NCBI GenBank assembly: GCA_964020085.1
Contig: OZ026603.1
Coordinates: 34,169,006-34,233,005, forward strand
Origin: Micromussa lordhowensis
Taxonomy: Eukaryota; Cnidaria; Anthozoa; Scleractinia; Lobophylliidae
Direction of reading: 5' to 3'
Length of the DNA: 64,000 nucleotides
The notes beneath the pieces are model-generated. The model did no database searches. It was not told where the DNA came from and saw only the letters and a program-made list of their open reading frames with translations. Positions 49,017-61,641 of this stretch are shown here, in pieces (position 1 is the stretch's first letter; the number at the start of each line of letters is the position of its first letter). The position numbers and the translations under genes were made by a program.

Positions 49017-51706
49017 TTGCTGCAAACCGCGCCTCTTAAAGTGCCCGTGAAGCCGAGCTATGTCAAATTTGCCAAGGGGACCCCCAGCACGCGTTTTCTG
49101 AAATTCTGCAAAGTTGGGACCAGGGGAAACTACTGCAAAAAGAAGGCCAGAAAAAACACCCTGGCGCCAATGCCATAATGTCCTAACTAAAATTTCCTTT
49201 AAGTGCCAACCTAGCAGAACATTTTCCTGCAAACCGCGCCTCTTAAAGTGCCCGTGAAGCCGAGCTATGTCAAATTTGCCAAGGGGACCCCCAGCGCGCG
49301 ATTTCTGAAATTCTGCAAAGTTGGGACCAGGGGAAACTACTGCAAATAGAAGGCCAGAAAAAACACCCTGGCGCCAATGCCATCATGTCTTAACTAAAAT
49401 TTCCTTGAAGTGCCAACCTTGCAGAACATTTTGCTGCAAACCGCGCCTCTTAAAGTGCCCGTGAAGCCGAGCTATGTCAAATTTGCCAAGGGGACCCCCA
49501 GCCCGCGTTTTCTGAAATTCTGCAAAGTTGGGACCAGGGGAAACTACTGCAAATAGATGGCCAGAAAAAACACCCTGCCGCCAATGCCATCATGTCCTTA
49601 CTAGGATTTCCTTAAAGTGCCAACCTAGCAGAACATTTTGCTGCAAACCGCGCCTCTTAAAGTGCCCGTGAAGCCGAGCTATGTCAAATTTGCCAAGGGG
49701 ACCCCCAGCGCGCGTTTTCTGAAATTCTGCAAAGTTGGGACCAGGGGAAACTACTGCAAAAAGAAGGCCACAAAAAACACCCTGGCGCCAATGCCATCAT
49801 GTCCTAACTAGGATTTCCTTGAAGTCCCAACCTAGCAGAACATTTTGGTGCAAACCGCGCCTCTTAAAGTGCCCGTGAAGCCGAGCTATGTCAAATTTGC
49901 CAAGGGGACCCCCAGCGCGCGTTTTCTGAAATTCTGCAAAGTTGGGACCAGGGGAAACTACTGCAAAAAGAAGGCCAGAAAAAACACCCTGGCGCCAATG
50001 CCATCATGTCGTAACTAGAATTTGCTTGAAGTGCCAACCTAGCAGAACATTTTGCTGCAAACCGCGCCTCTTAAAATGCCCGTGAAGCCGAGCTATGTCA
50101 AATTTGCCAAGGGGACCCCCAGCGCGCGTTTTCTGAAATTCTGCAAAGTTGGGACCAGGGGAAACTACTGCAAAAAGAAGGCCAGAAAAAAACCCTGGCG
50201 CCAATGCCATCATGTCCTAACTAAAATTTCCTTAAAGTGCCAACCTAGCAGAACATTTTGCTGCAAACCGCGCCTCTTAAAGTGCCCGTGAAGCCGAGCT
50301 ATGTCAAATTTGCCAAGAGGACCCCCAGCGCGCGTTTTCTGAAATTCTGCAAAGTTGGGACCAGGGGAAACTACTGCAAACAGAAGGCCAGAAAAAACAC
50401 CCTGGCGCCAATGCCATCATGTCCTAACTAAGATTTCCTTCAAGTGCCAACCTAGCAGAACATTTTGCTGCAAACCGCGCCTCTTAAAGTGCCCGTGAAG
50501 CCGAGCTATGTCAAATTTGCCAAGAGGACCCCCAGCGCGCGTTTTCTGAAATTCTGCAAAGTTGGGACCAGGGGAAACTACTGCAAAAAGAAGGCCAGAA
50601 AAAACACCCTGGCGCCAATGCCATCATGTCCTAACTAAAATTTCCTTAAAGTGCCAACCTAGCAGAACATTTTGCTGCAAACCGCGCCTCTTAAAGTGCC
50701 CGTGAAACCGAGCTATGTCAAATTTGCCAAGAGGACCCCCAGCGCGCGTTTTCTGAAATTCTGCAAAGTTGGGACCAGGGGAAACTACTGCAAACAGAAG
50801 GCCAGAAAAAACACCCTGGCGCCAATGCCATCATGTCGTAACTAAGATTTCCTTCAAGTGCCAACCTAGCAGAACATTTTGCTGCAAACCGCGCCTCTTA
50901 AAGTGCCCGTGAAGCCGAGCTATGTCAAATTTGCCAAGAGGACCCCCAGCGCGCGTTTTCTGAAATTCTGCAAAGTTGGGACCAGGGGAAACTACTGCAA
51001 ACAGAAGGCCAGAAAAAACACCCTGGCGCCAATGCCATCATGTCCTAACTAAGATTTCCTTCAAGTGCCAACCTAGCAGAACATTTTGCTGCAAACCGCG
51101 CCTCTTAAAGTGCCCGTGAAGCCGAGCTATGTCAAATTTGCCAAGGGGACCCCCAGCGCGCGTTTTCTGAAGTTCTGCAAAGTTGGGACCAGGGGAAACT
51201 ACTGCAAAAAGAAGGCCAGAAAAAACACCCTGGCGCCAATGTGATCATGTCCTAACTAGGATTTCCTTGAAGTGCCAACATAGCAGAACATTTTGCTGCA
51301 AACCGCGCCTCTTAAAGTGCCCGTGAAGCCGAGCTATGTCAAATTTGCCAAGGGGACCCCCAGCGCGTGTTTTCTGAAATTCTGCAAAGTTGGGACCAGG
51401 GTAAACTACTGCAAAAAGAAGGCCAGAAAAAACACCCTGGCGCCAATGCCATCATGTCCTAACTACAATTTCCTTCAAGTGCCAACCTAGCAGAACATTT
51501 TGCTGCAAACCGCGCCTCTTAAAGTGCCCGTGAAGCCGAGCTATGTCAAATTTGCCAAGGGGACCCCCAGCGCGCGTTTTCTGAAGTTCTGCAAAGTTGG
51601 GACCAGGGGAAACTACTGCAAAAAGAAGGCCAGAAAAAACACCCTGGCGCCAATGCCATCATGTCCTAACTAGGATTTCCTTCAAGTGCCAACCTAGCAG
51701 AACATT
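49017..51706 (+). repeat. 13-unit higher-order repeat copy 2 (2690 bp)
   Basis: All 13 unit types of the preceding block recur in order. The shared 1-bp deletion (seven A before ccctgg, near 50190) proves common descent of the two copies. The second deletion of copy 1 is absent, so this copy is one base longer. A private change is ttttggtgc near 49846. Confidence 0.85.
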
Positions 51707-53569
51707 TTGCTGCAAACCGCGCCTCTTAAAGTGCCCGTGAAGCCGAGCTATGTCAAATTTGCCAAGGGGACCCCCAGCGCGCGTTTTCTGAAATTCTGCA
51801 AAGTTGGGACCAGGGGAAACTACTGCAAAAAGAAGGCCAGAAAAAACACCCTGGCGCCAATGCCATCATGTCTTAACTACGATTTCCTCGAAGTGCCAAC
51901 CTAGCAAAACATTTTGCTGCAAACCGCGCCTCTTAAAGTGCCCGTGAAGCCGAGCTATGTCAAATTTGCCAAGGGGACCCCCAGCGCGCGTTTTCTGAAA
52001 TTCTGCAAAGTTGGGACCAGGGGAAACTACTGCAAAAAGAAGGCCAGAAAAAACACCCTGGCGCCAATGCCATAATGTCCTAACTAAAATTTCCTTTAAG
52101 TGCCAACCTAGCAGAACATTTTGCTGCAAACCGCGCCTCTTAAAGTGCCCGTGAAGCCGAGCTATGTCAAATTTGCCAAGGGGACACCCAGCGCGCGATT
52201 TCTGAAATTCTGCAAAGTTGGGACCAGGGGAAACTACTGCAAATAGAAGGCAAGAAAAAACACCCTGGCGCCAATGCCATCATGTCCTAACTAAAATTTC
52301 CTTGAAGTGCCAACCTTGCAGAACATTTTGCTGCAAACCGCGCCTCTTAAAGTGCCCGTGAAGCCGAGCTATGTCAAATTTGCCAAGGGGACCCCCAGCC
52401 CGCGTTTTCTGAAATTCTGCAAAGTTGGGACCAGGGGAAACTACTGCAAAAAGATGGCCAGAAAAAACACCCTGCCGCCAATGCCATCATCTCTTTACTA
52501 GGATTTCCTTAAGGTGCCAACCTAGCAGAACATTTTGCTGCAAACCGCGCCTCTTAAAGTGCCCGTGAAGCCGAGCTATGTCAAATTTGCCAAGGGGACC
52601 CCCAGCGCGCGTTTTCTGAAATTCTGCAAAGTTGGGACCAGGGGAAACTACTGCAAAAAGAAGGCCAGATAAAACACCCTGGCGCCAATGCCATCATGTC
52701 CTAACTAAGATTTCCTTGAAGTGCCAACCTAGCAGAACATTTTGCTGCAAACCGCGCCTCTTAAAGTGCCCGTGAAGCGGAGCTATGTCAAATTTGCCAA
52801 GGGGACCCCCAGCGCGCGTTTTCTGAAATTCTGCAAAGTTGGGACCAGGGGAAACTACTGCAAAAAGAAGGCCAGAAAAAACACCCTGGCGCCAATGCCA
52901 TCATGTCCTAACTAGAATTTGCTTGAAGTGCCAACCTAGCAGAACATTTTGCTGCAAACCGCGCCTCTTAAAATGCCCGTGAAGCCGAGCTATGTCAAAT
53001 TTGCCAAGGGGACCCCCAGCGCGCGTTTTCTGAAATTCTGCAAAGTTGGGACCAGGGGAAACTACTGCAAAAAGAAGGCCAGAAAAAACACCCTGGCGCC
53101 AATGCCATCATGTCCTAACTAAAATTTCCTTAAAGTGCCAACCTAGCAGAACATTTTGCTGCAAACCGCGCCTCTTAAAGTGCCCGTGAAGCCGAGCTAT
53201 GTCAAATTTGCCAAGGGGACCCCCAGCGCGCGTTTTCTGAAATTCTGCAAAGTTGGGACCAGGGGAAACTACTGCAAACAGAAGGCCAAAAAAAACACCC
53301 TGGCGCCAATGCCATCATGTCCTAACTAAGATTTCCTTCAAGTGCCAACCTAGCAGAACATTTTGTTGCAAACCGCGCCTCTTAAAGTGCCCGTGAAGCC
53401 GAGCTATGTCAAATTTGCCAAGGGGACCCCCACCGCGTGTTTTCTGAAATTCTGCAAAGTTGGGACCAGGGTAAACTACTGCAAAAAGAAGGCCAGAAAA
53501 AACACCCTGGCACCAATGCCATCATGTCCTAACTACAATTTCCTTGAAGTGCCAACCTAGCAGAACATT
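51707..53569 (+). repeat. Degenerate third copy of the 13-unit repeat
   Basis: Begins with the actacgattt unit, then gccataatg (51914), gcgcgatttc/aaatagaagg, agcccgcg/aagatggcc/ctgccgcc, a unit lacking gccacaaaa, aatttgcttg, aaaatgcccg and aaacagaagg, then jumps to gcgtgttttc/agggtaaac. The run of aagaggacc units present in the first two copies is missing, so the copy is internally shortened. Confidence 0.75.
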
Positions 53570-54686
53570 TTGCTGCAAACCGCGCCTCTTAAAGTGCCCG
53601 TGAAGCCGAGCTATGTCAAATTTGCCAAGGGGACCCCCAGCGCGCGTTTTCTGAAGTTCTGCAAAGTTGGGACCAGGGGAAACTACTGCAAAAAGAAGGC
53701 CAGAAAAAACACCCTGGCGCCAAGGTCATCATGTCCTAACTAAAATTTCCTTCAAGTGCCAACCTAGCAGAACATTTTGCTGCAAACCGCGCCTCTTAAA
53801 GTGCCCGTGAAGCCGAGCTATGTCAAATTTGCCAAGGGGACCCCCAGCGCGCGTTTTCTGAAATTCTGCAAAGTTGGGACCAGGGGAAACTACTGCAAAC
53901 AGAAGGCCAGAAAAAACACCCTGGCGCCAATTCCATCATGTCCTAACTAAGATTTCCTTAAAGTGCCAACCTAGCAGAAAATTTTGCTGCAAACCGCGCC
54001 TCTTAAAGTGCCCGTGAAGCCGAGCTATGTCAAATTTGCCAAGGGGACCCCCAGCGCGTGTTTTCTGAAATTCTGCAAAGTTGGGACCAGGGTAAACTAC
54101 TGCAAAAAGAAGGCCAGAAAAAACACCCTGGCGCCAATGCCATCATGTCCTAACTACAATTTCCTTGAAGTGCCAACCTAGCAGAACATTTTGCTGCAAA
54201 CCGCGCCTCTTAAAGTGCCCGTGAAGCCGAGCTATGTTAAATTTGCCAAGGGGACCCCCAGCGCGCGTTTTCTGAAGTTCTGCAAAGTTGGGACCAGGGG
54301 AAACTACTGCAAAAAGAAGGCCAGAAAAAACACTCTGGCGCCAATGTGATCATGTCCTAACTAGAATTTCCTTGAAGTGCCAACATAGCAGAACATTTTG
54401 CTGCAAACCGCGCCTCTTAAAGTGCCCGTGAAGCCGAGCTATGTCAAATTTGCCAAGGGGACCCCCAGCGCGTGTTTTCTGAAATTCTGCAAAGTTGGGA
54501 CCAGGGTAAACTACTGCAAAAAGAAGGCCACAAAAAACACCCTGGCGCCAATGCCATCATGTCCTAACTACAATTTCCTTCAAGTGCCAACCTAGCACAA
54601 CATTTTGCTGCAAACCGCGCCTCTTAAAGTGCCCGTGAAGCCGAGCTATGTCAAATTTGCCAAGGGGACCCCCAGCGCGCGTTTTC
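53570..54686 (+). repeat. Segment duplicated 9314 bp downstream, proximal copy
   Basis: Five unit types in order (ccaaggtcatc with ctgaagttctgc; aaacagaagg with gcagaaaatttt; gcgtgttttc with agggtaaac; tatgttaaattt with cactctgg and gtgatcatg; gcgtgttttc with tcaagtgcc and agcacaac) match the right edge of the window at a constant 9314-bp offset. Confidence 0.85.
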
Positions 54687-56673
54687 TGAAGTTCGGCAAA
54701 GTTGGGACCAGGGGAAACTACTGCAAAAAGAAGGCCAGAAAAAACACCCTGGCGCGAATGCCGTCATGTCCTAACTAAGATTTCCTTAAAGTGCCAACCT
54801 ATCAGAACATTTTGCTGCAAACCGCGCCTCTTAAAGTGCCCGTGAAGCCGAGCTATGTCAAATTTGCCAAGGGGACCCCCAGCGCGCGTTTTCTGAAATT
54901 CTGCAAAGTTGGGACCAGGGGAAACTACTGCAAAAAGAAGGCCAGAAAAAACACCCTGGAGCCAATGGCATCATGTCCTAACTAGGATTTCCTTAAAGTG
55001 CCAACCTAGCAGAACATTTTGCTGCAAACCGCGCCTCTTAAAGTGCCCGTGAAGCCGAGCTATGTCAAATTTGCCAAGGGGACCCCCAGCGCGCGTTTTC
55101 TGAAATTCTGCAAAGTTGGGACCAGGGGAAACTACTGCAAAAAGAAGGCCAGAAAAAACACCCTGGCGCCAATGCCATCATGTCTTAACTAGAATTTCCC
55201 TGAAGTGCCAACCTAGCAGAACATTTTGCTGCAAACCGCGCCTCTTAAAGTACCCGTGAAGCCGAGCTATGTCAAAATTGCCAAGGGGACCCCCAGCGCG
55301 CGTTTTCTGAAATTCTGCAAAGTTGGGACCAGGGAAAACTACTGCAAAACGAAGGCCAGAAAAAACACCCTGGCGCCAATGCCATCATGTCCTAACTACG
55401 ATTTCCTTGAAGTGCTAGCCTAGCAGAACATTTTGCTGCAAACCGCGCCTCTTAAAGTGCCGGTGAAGCCGAGCTATGTCAAATTTGCCAAGGGGACCCC
55501 CAGCGCGCGTTCTCTGAAATTCTGCAAAGTTGGGACCAGGGGAAACTACTGCAAAAACAAGGCCAGAAAAAAAACCCTGGCGCCAACGCCATCATGTCCT
55601 AACTAACAATTCCTTAAAGTGCCAACCTAGCAGAACATTTTGCTGCAAACCGCGCCTCTTAAAGTGCCGGTGAAGCCGAGCTATGTCAAATTTGCCCAGG
55701 GGACCCCCAGCGCGTGTTCTCTGAAATTCTGCAAAGTTGGGACCAGGGGAAACTACTGCAAAAAGAAGGCCAAAAAAAAACCCTGGCGCCAACGCCATCA
55801 TGTCCTAACAAAAATTTCCTTCAAGTGCCAACCTAGCAGAAGATTTTGCTGCAAACCGCGCCTCTTAAAGTGCCCGTGAAGCCGAGCTATGTCAAATTTG
55901 CCAAGGGGACCCCCAGCGCGCGTTTTCTGAAATTCTGCAAAGTTGGGACCAGGGGAAACTACTGCAAAAAGAAGGCCAGAAAAAACACCCTGGCGCCAAT
56001 GCCATCATGTCTTAACTAGGATTGCCTTGAAGTGCAAACCTAGCAGAACATTTTGCTGCAAATCGCGCCTCTTAAAGTGCCCGTGAAGCCGAGCTATGTC
56101 AAATTTGCCAAGGGGACCCCCAGCGCGCGTTTTCTGAAATTCTGCAAAGTTGGGACCAGGGGAAACTACTGCAAAAAGAAGGCCAAAAAAAACACCCTGG
56201 CGCCAATGCCATCATGTCCTAACTAAAATTTCCTTGAAGTGCCAACCTAGCAAAACATTTTGCTGCAAACCGCGCCTCTTAAAGTGCCCGTGAAGCCGAG
56301 CTATGTCAAATTTGCCAAGGGGACCCCCAGCGCGCGTTTTCTGAAATTCTGCAAAGTTGGGACCAGGGGAAACTACTGCACAAAAAAGGCCAGAAAAAAC
56401 ACCCTGGCGCCAATGCCATCATGTCCTAACTAGAATTTGCTTGAAGTGCCAACCTAGCAGAACATTTTGCTGCAAACCGCGCCTCTTAAAGTGCCCGTGA
56501 AGCCGAGCTATGTCAAATTTGCCAAGGGGACCCCCAGCGCGCGTTTTCTGAAATTCTGCAAAGTTGGGACCAGGGGAAACTACTGCAAAAAGAAGGCCAG
56601 AAAAAACACCCTGGCGCCAATGCCATCATGTCCTAACTAAAATTTCCTTGAAGTGCCAATCTAGCAAAACATT
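54687..56673 (+). repeat. Mixed monomers with a two-unit duplication
   Basis: Adjacent units near 55433 and 55640 share agtgccggtgaag, a ttctctgaaatt change and ccaacgccatc, a one-unit tandem duplication. The second has lost one base in its A run (near 55772). Others show tgccaatggcatc-type changes near 54960 and tcaaaattgcc near 55274. Confidence 0.75.
54691..54707 (+). other. Variant unit one core base from the CENP-B box pattern
   Basis: In this unit the conserved stretch reads gttcggcaaagttggga. The TTCG core is present, as are the central A and GGG; only box position 13 differs (T for C). It is the only unit in which I noticed TTCG here, so a chance substitution is the simplest explanation. 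Confidence 0.3.
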
Positions 56674-59157
56674 TTACTGCAAACCGCGCCTCTTAAAGTG
56701 CCCGTGAAGCCGAGCTATGTCAAATTTGCCAAGGGGACCCCCAGCGCGCGTTTTCTGAAATTCTGCAAAGTTGGGACCAGGGGAAACTACTGCAAAAAGA
56801 AGGCCAGAAAGAACACCCTGGCGCCAATGCCATCATGTCCTAACTAAAATTTCCTTGAAGTGCCAACCTAGCAGAACATTTTGCTGCAAACCGCGCCTCT
56901 TAAAGTGCCCGTGAAGCCGAGCTATGTCAAATTTGCCAAGGGGACCCCCAGCGCGCGTTTTCTGAAATTCTGCAAAGTTGGGACCAGGGGAAACTACTGC
57001 AAAAAGAAGGCCAGAAAAAACACCCTGGCGCCAATGCCATCATGTCCTAACTAGAATTACCTTGAAGTGCCAACCTAGCAGAACATTTTGCTGCAAACCG
57101 CGCCTTTTAAAGTGCCCGTGAAGCCGAGCTATGTCAAATTTGCCAAGGGAACCCCCAGCGCGCGTTTTCTGAAATTCTGCAAAGTTGTGACCAGGGGAAA
57201 CTACTGCAAAAAGAAGGCCAGAAAAAACACCCTGGCGCCAATGCCATCATGTCGTAACTAGAATTTCCTTGAAGTGCCAACCTAGCAAAACATTTTGCTG
57301 CAAACCGCGCCTCTTAAAGTGCCCGTGAAGCCGAGCTATGTCAAATTTGCCAAGGGGACCCCCAGCGCGCGTTTTCTGAAATTCTGCAAAGTTGGGACCA
57401 GGGGAAACTACTGCACAAAAAAGGCCAAAAAAAACACCCTGGCGCCAATGCCATCATGTCCTAACTAGGATTTCCTTCAAGTGCCAACCTAGCACAACAT
57501 TTTGCTGCAAACCGCGCCTCTTAAAGTGCCCGTGAAGCCAAGCTATGTCAAATTTGCCAAGGGGACCCCCAGCGCGCGTTTTCTGAAATTCTGCAAAGTT
57601 GGGACCAGGGGAAACTACTGCAAAAAGAAGGCCAGAAAAAACACCCTGGCACCAATGCCATCATGTCCTAACTAGGATTTCCTTGAAGTGAAAACCTAGC
57701 AGAACATTTTGCTGCAAACCGCGCCTCTTAAAGTGCCCGTGAAGCCGAGCTATGTCAAATTTGCCAAGGGGACCCCCAGCGCGCGTTTTCTGAAATTCTG
57801 CAAAGTTGGGACCAGGGGAAACTACTGCAAAAAGAAGGCCAAAAAAAACACCCTGGCGCCAATGCCATCATGTCCTAACTACGATTTCCTTGAAGTGCCA
57901 ACCTAGCAGAACATTTTGCTGCAAACCGCGCCTCTTAAAGTGCCCGTGAAGCCGAGCTATGTCAAATTTGCCAAGGGGACCCCCAGCGCGCGTTTTCTGA
58001 AATTCTCCAAAGTTGGGACCAGGGGAAACTACTGCAAAAAGAAGGCCAGATAAAACACCCTGGCGCCAATGCCATCATGTCCTAACTAAAATTTCCTTGA
58101 AGTGCCAACCTAGCAAAACATTTTGCTGCAAACTGCGCCTCTTAAAGTGCCCGTGAAGCCGAGCTATGTCAAATTTGCCAAGGGGACCCCCAGCGCGCGT
58201 TTTCTGAAATTCTGCAAAGTTGGGACCAGGGGAAACTACTGCACAACAAAGGCCAGAAAAAACACCCTGGCGCCAATGCCATCATGTCCTAACTAAAATT
58301 TTCTTCAAGTGCCAACCTAGCAGAACATTTTGCTGCAAACCGCGCCTCTTAAAGTGCCCGGGAAGCCGAGCTATGTCAAATTTGCCAAGGGGACCCCCAG
58401 CGCGCGTTTTCTGAAATTCTGCAAAGTTGGGACCAGGGGAAACTACTGCAAAAAGAAGGCCAGAAAAAACACCCTGGCGCCAATGCCATCATGTCCTAAC
58501 TTAAATTTCCTTGAAGTGCCAAGCTAGCAAAACATTTTACTGCAAACCGCGCCTCTCAAAGTGCCCGTGAAGCCGAGCTATGTCAAATTTGCCAAGGGGA
58601 CCCCCAGCGCGCGTTTTCTGAAATTCTGCAAAGTTGGGACCAGGGGAAACTACTGCAAAAAGAAGGCCAGAAAAAACACCCTGGCGCCAATGCCATCATG
58701 TCCTAACTAGCATTTCCTTGAAGTGCCAACCTAGCAGAACATTTTGCTGCAAACCGCGCCTCTTAAAGTGCCCGTGAAGCCGAGCTATGTCAAATTTGCC
58801 AAGGGGACCCCCAGCGCGCGTTTTCTGAAATTCTACAAAGTTGGGACCAGGGGAAACTACTGCAAAAAGAAGACCAGAAAAAACACCCTGGCGCCAATGC
58901 CATCATGTCCTAACTAAAATTTTCTTGAAGTGCCAACCTAGCAGAACATTTTGCTTTAAACCGCGCCTCTTAAAGTGCCCGTGAAGCCGAGCTATGTCAA
59001 ATTTGCCAAGGGGACCCCCAGCGCGCGTTTTCTGAAATTCTGCAAAGTTGGGACCAGGGGGAACTACTGCGAAAAGGAGGCCAGGAAAAACACCCTGGCG
59101 CCAATGCCATCATGTCCTAACTAAAATTTCCTTGAAGTGCCAACCTAGCAAAACATT
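56674..59157 (+). repeat. 12-unit higher-order repeat copy A (2484 bp)
   Basis: Ordered markers: gaaagaac; ccttttaaag; gggaacccc/gttgtgacc; cacaaaaaagg; ggcaccaatg; ccaaaaaaaac; agataaaac; actgcacaac; cccgggaag with aacttaaattt; ttactgc with tagcattt; aagaagacc; gggggaac with ggaggccagg. Every one recurs 2484 bp later. Confidence 0.88.
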
Positions 59158-61641
59158 TTGCTGCAAACCGCGCCTCTTAAAGTGCCCGTGAAGCCGAGCT
59201 ATGTCAAATTTGCCAAGGGGACCCCCAGCGCGCGTTTTCTGAAATTCTGCAAAGTTGGGACCAGGGGAAACTACTGCAAAAAGAAGGCCAGAAAGAACAC
59301 CCTGGCGCCAATGCCATCATGTCCTATCTAAAATTTCCTTGAAGTGCCAACCTAGCAGAACATTTTGCTGCAAACCGCGCCTCTTAAAGTGCCCGTGAAG
59401 CCGAGCTATGTCAAATTTGCCAAGGGGACCCCCAGCGCGCGTTTTCTGAAATTCTGCAAAGTTGGGACCAGGGGAAACTACTGCAAAAAGAAGGCCAGAA
59501 AAAACACCCTGGCGCCAATGCCATCATGTCCTAACTAGAATTTGCTTGAAGTGCCAACCTAGCAGAACATTTTGCTGCAAACCGCGCCTTTTAAAGTGCC
59601 CGTGAAGCCGAGCTATGTCAAATTTGCCAAGGGAACCCCCAGCGCGCGTTTTCTGAAATTCTGCAAAGTTGTGACCAGGGGAAACTACTGCAAAAAGAAG
59701 GCCAGAAAAAACACCCTGGCGCCAATGCCATCATGTCCTAACTAGAATTTCCTTGAAGTGCCAACCTAGCAAAACATTTTGCTGCAAACCGCGCCTCTTA
59801 AAGTGCCCGTGAAGCCGAGCTATGTCAAATTTGCCAAGGGGACCCCCAGCGCGCGTTTTCTGAAATTCTGCAAAGTTGGCACCAGGGGAAACTACTGCAC
59901 AAAAAAGGCCAAAAAAAACACCCTGGCGCCAATGCCATCATGTCCTAACTAAAATTTCCTTCAAGTGCCAACCTAGCAGAACATTTTGCTGCAAACCGCG
60001 CCTCTTAAAGTGCCCGTGAAGCCGAGCTATGTCAAATTTGCCAAGGGGACCCCCAGCGCGCGTTTTCTGAAATTCTGCAAAGTTGGGACCAGGGGAAACT
60101 ACTGCAAAAAGAAGGCCAGAAAAAACACCCTGGCACCAATGCCATCATGTCCTAACTAGGATTTCCTTGAAGTGCAAACCTAGCAGAACATTTTGCTGCA
60201 AACCGCGCCTCTTAAAGTGCCCGTGAAGCCGAGCTATGTCAAATTTGCCAAGGGGACCCCCAGCGCGCGTTTTCTGAAATTCTGCAAAGTTGGGACCAGG
60301 GGAAACTACTGCAAAAAGAAGGCCAAAAAAAACACCCTGGCGCCAATGCCATCATGTCCTAACTAGGATTTCCTTGAAGTGCCAACCTAGCAGAACATTT
60401 TGCTGCAAACCGCGCCTCTTAAAGTGCCCGTGAAGCCGAGCTATGTCAAATTTGCCAAGGGGACCCCCAGCGCGCGTTTTCTGAAATTCTGCAAAGTTGG
60501 GACCAGGGGAAACTACTGCAAAAAGAAGGCCAGATAAAACACCCTGGCGCCAATGCCATCATGTCCTAACTAAAATTTCCTTGAAGTGCCAACCTAGAAA
60601 AACATTTTGCTGCAAACCGCGCCTCTTAAAGTGCCCGTGAAGCCGAGCTATGTCAAATTTGCCAAGGGGACCCCCAGCGCGCGTTTTCTGAAATTCTGCA
60701 AAGTTGGGACCAGGGGAAACTACTGCACAAAAAGGGCCAGAAAAAAAACCCTGGCGCCAATGCCATCATGTCCTAACTAAAATTTTCTTGAAGTGCCAAC
60801 CTAGCAGAACATTTTGCTGCAAACCGCGCCTCTTAAAGTGCCCGGGAAGCCGAGCTATGTCAAATTTGCCAAGGGGACCCCCAGCGCGCGTTTTCTGAAA
60901 TTCTGCAAAGTTGGGACCAGGGGAAACTACTGCAAAAAGAAGGCCAGAAAAAACACCCTGGCGCCAATGCCATCATGTCCTAACTTAAATTTCCTTGAAG
61001 TGCCAAGCTAGCAAAACATTTTACTGCAAACCGCGCCTCTTAAAGTGCCCGTGAAGCCGAGCTATGTCAAATTTGCCAAGGGGACCCCCAGCGCCCGTTT
61101 TCTGAAATTCTGCAAAGTTGGGACCAGGGGACACTACTGCAAAAAGAAGGCCAGAAAAAACACCCTGGCGCCAATGCCATCATGTCCTAACTAGCATTTC
61201 CTTGAAGTGCCAACCTAGCAGAACATTTTGCTGCAAACCGCGCCTCTTAAAGTGCCCGTGAAGCCGAGCTATGTCAAATTTGCCAAGGGCACCCCCAGCG
61301 CGCGTTTTCTGAAATTCTGCAAAGTTGGGACCAGGGGAAACTACTGCAAAAAGAAGACCAGAAAAAACACCCTGGCGCCAATGCCATCATGTCCTAACTA
61401 AAATTTTCTTGAAGTGCCAACCTAGCAGAACATTTTGCTGCAAACCGCGCCTCTTAAAGTGCCCGTGAAGCCGAGCTATGTCAAATTTGCCAAGGGGACC
61501 CCCAGCGCGCGTTTTCTGAAATTCTGCAAAGTTGGGACCAGGGGGAACTACTGCAAAAAGGAGGCCAGGAAAAACACCCTGGCGCCAATGCCATCATGTC
61601 CTAACTACGATTTCCTTCAAGTGCCAACCTAGCAAAACATT
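59158..61641 (+). repeat. 12-unit higher-order repeat copy B (2484 bp)
   Basis: Same twelve markers in the same order as copy A, with no net length change. Private changes include gttggcacc (near 59874), aaagggccag (near 60731), gcgcccgtttt (near 61092) and ggacactac (near 61129), so the two copies have had time to diverge. Confidence 0.88.
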
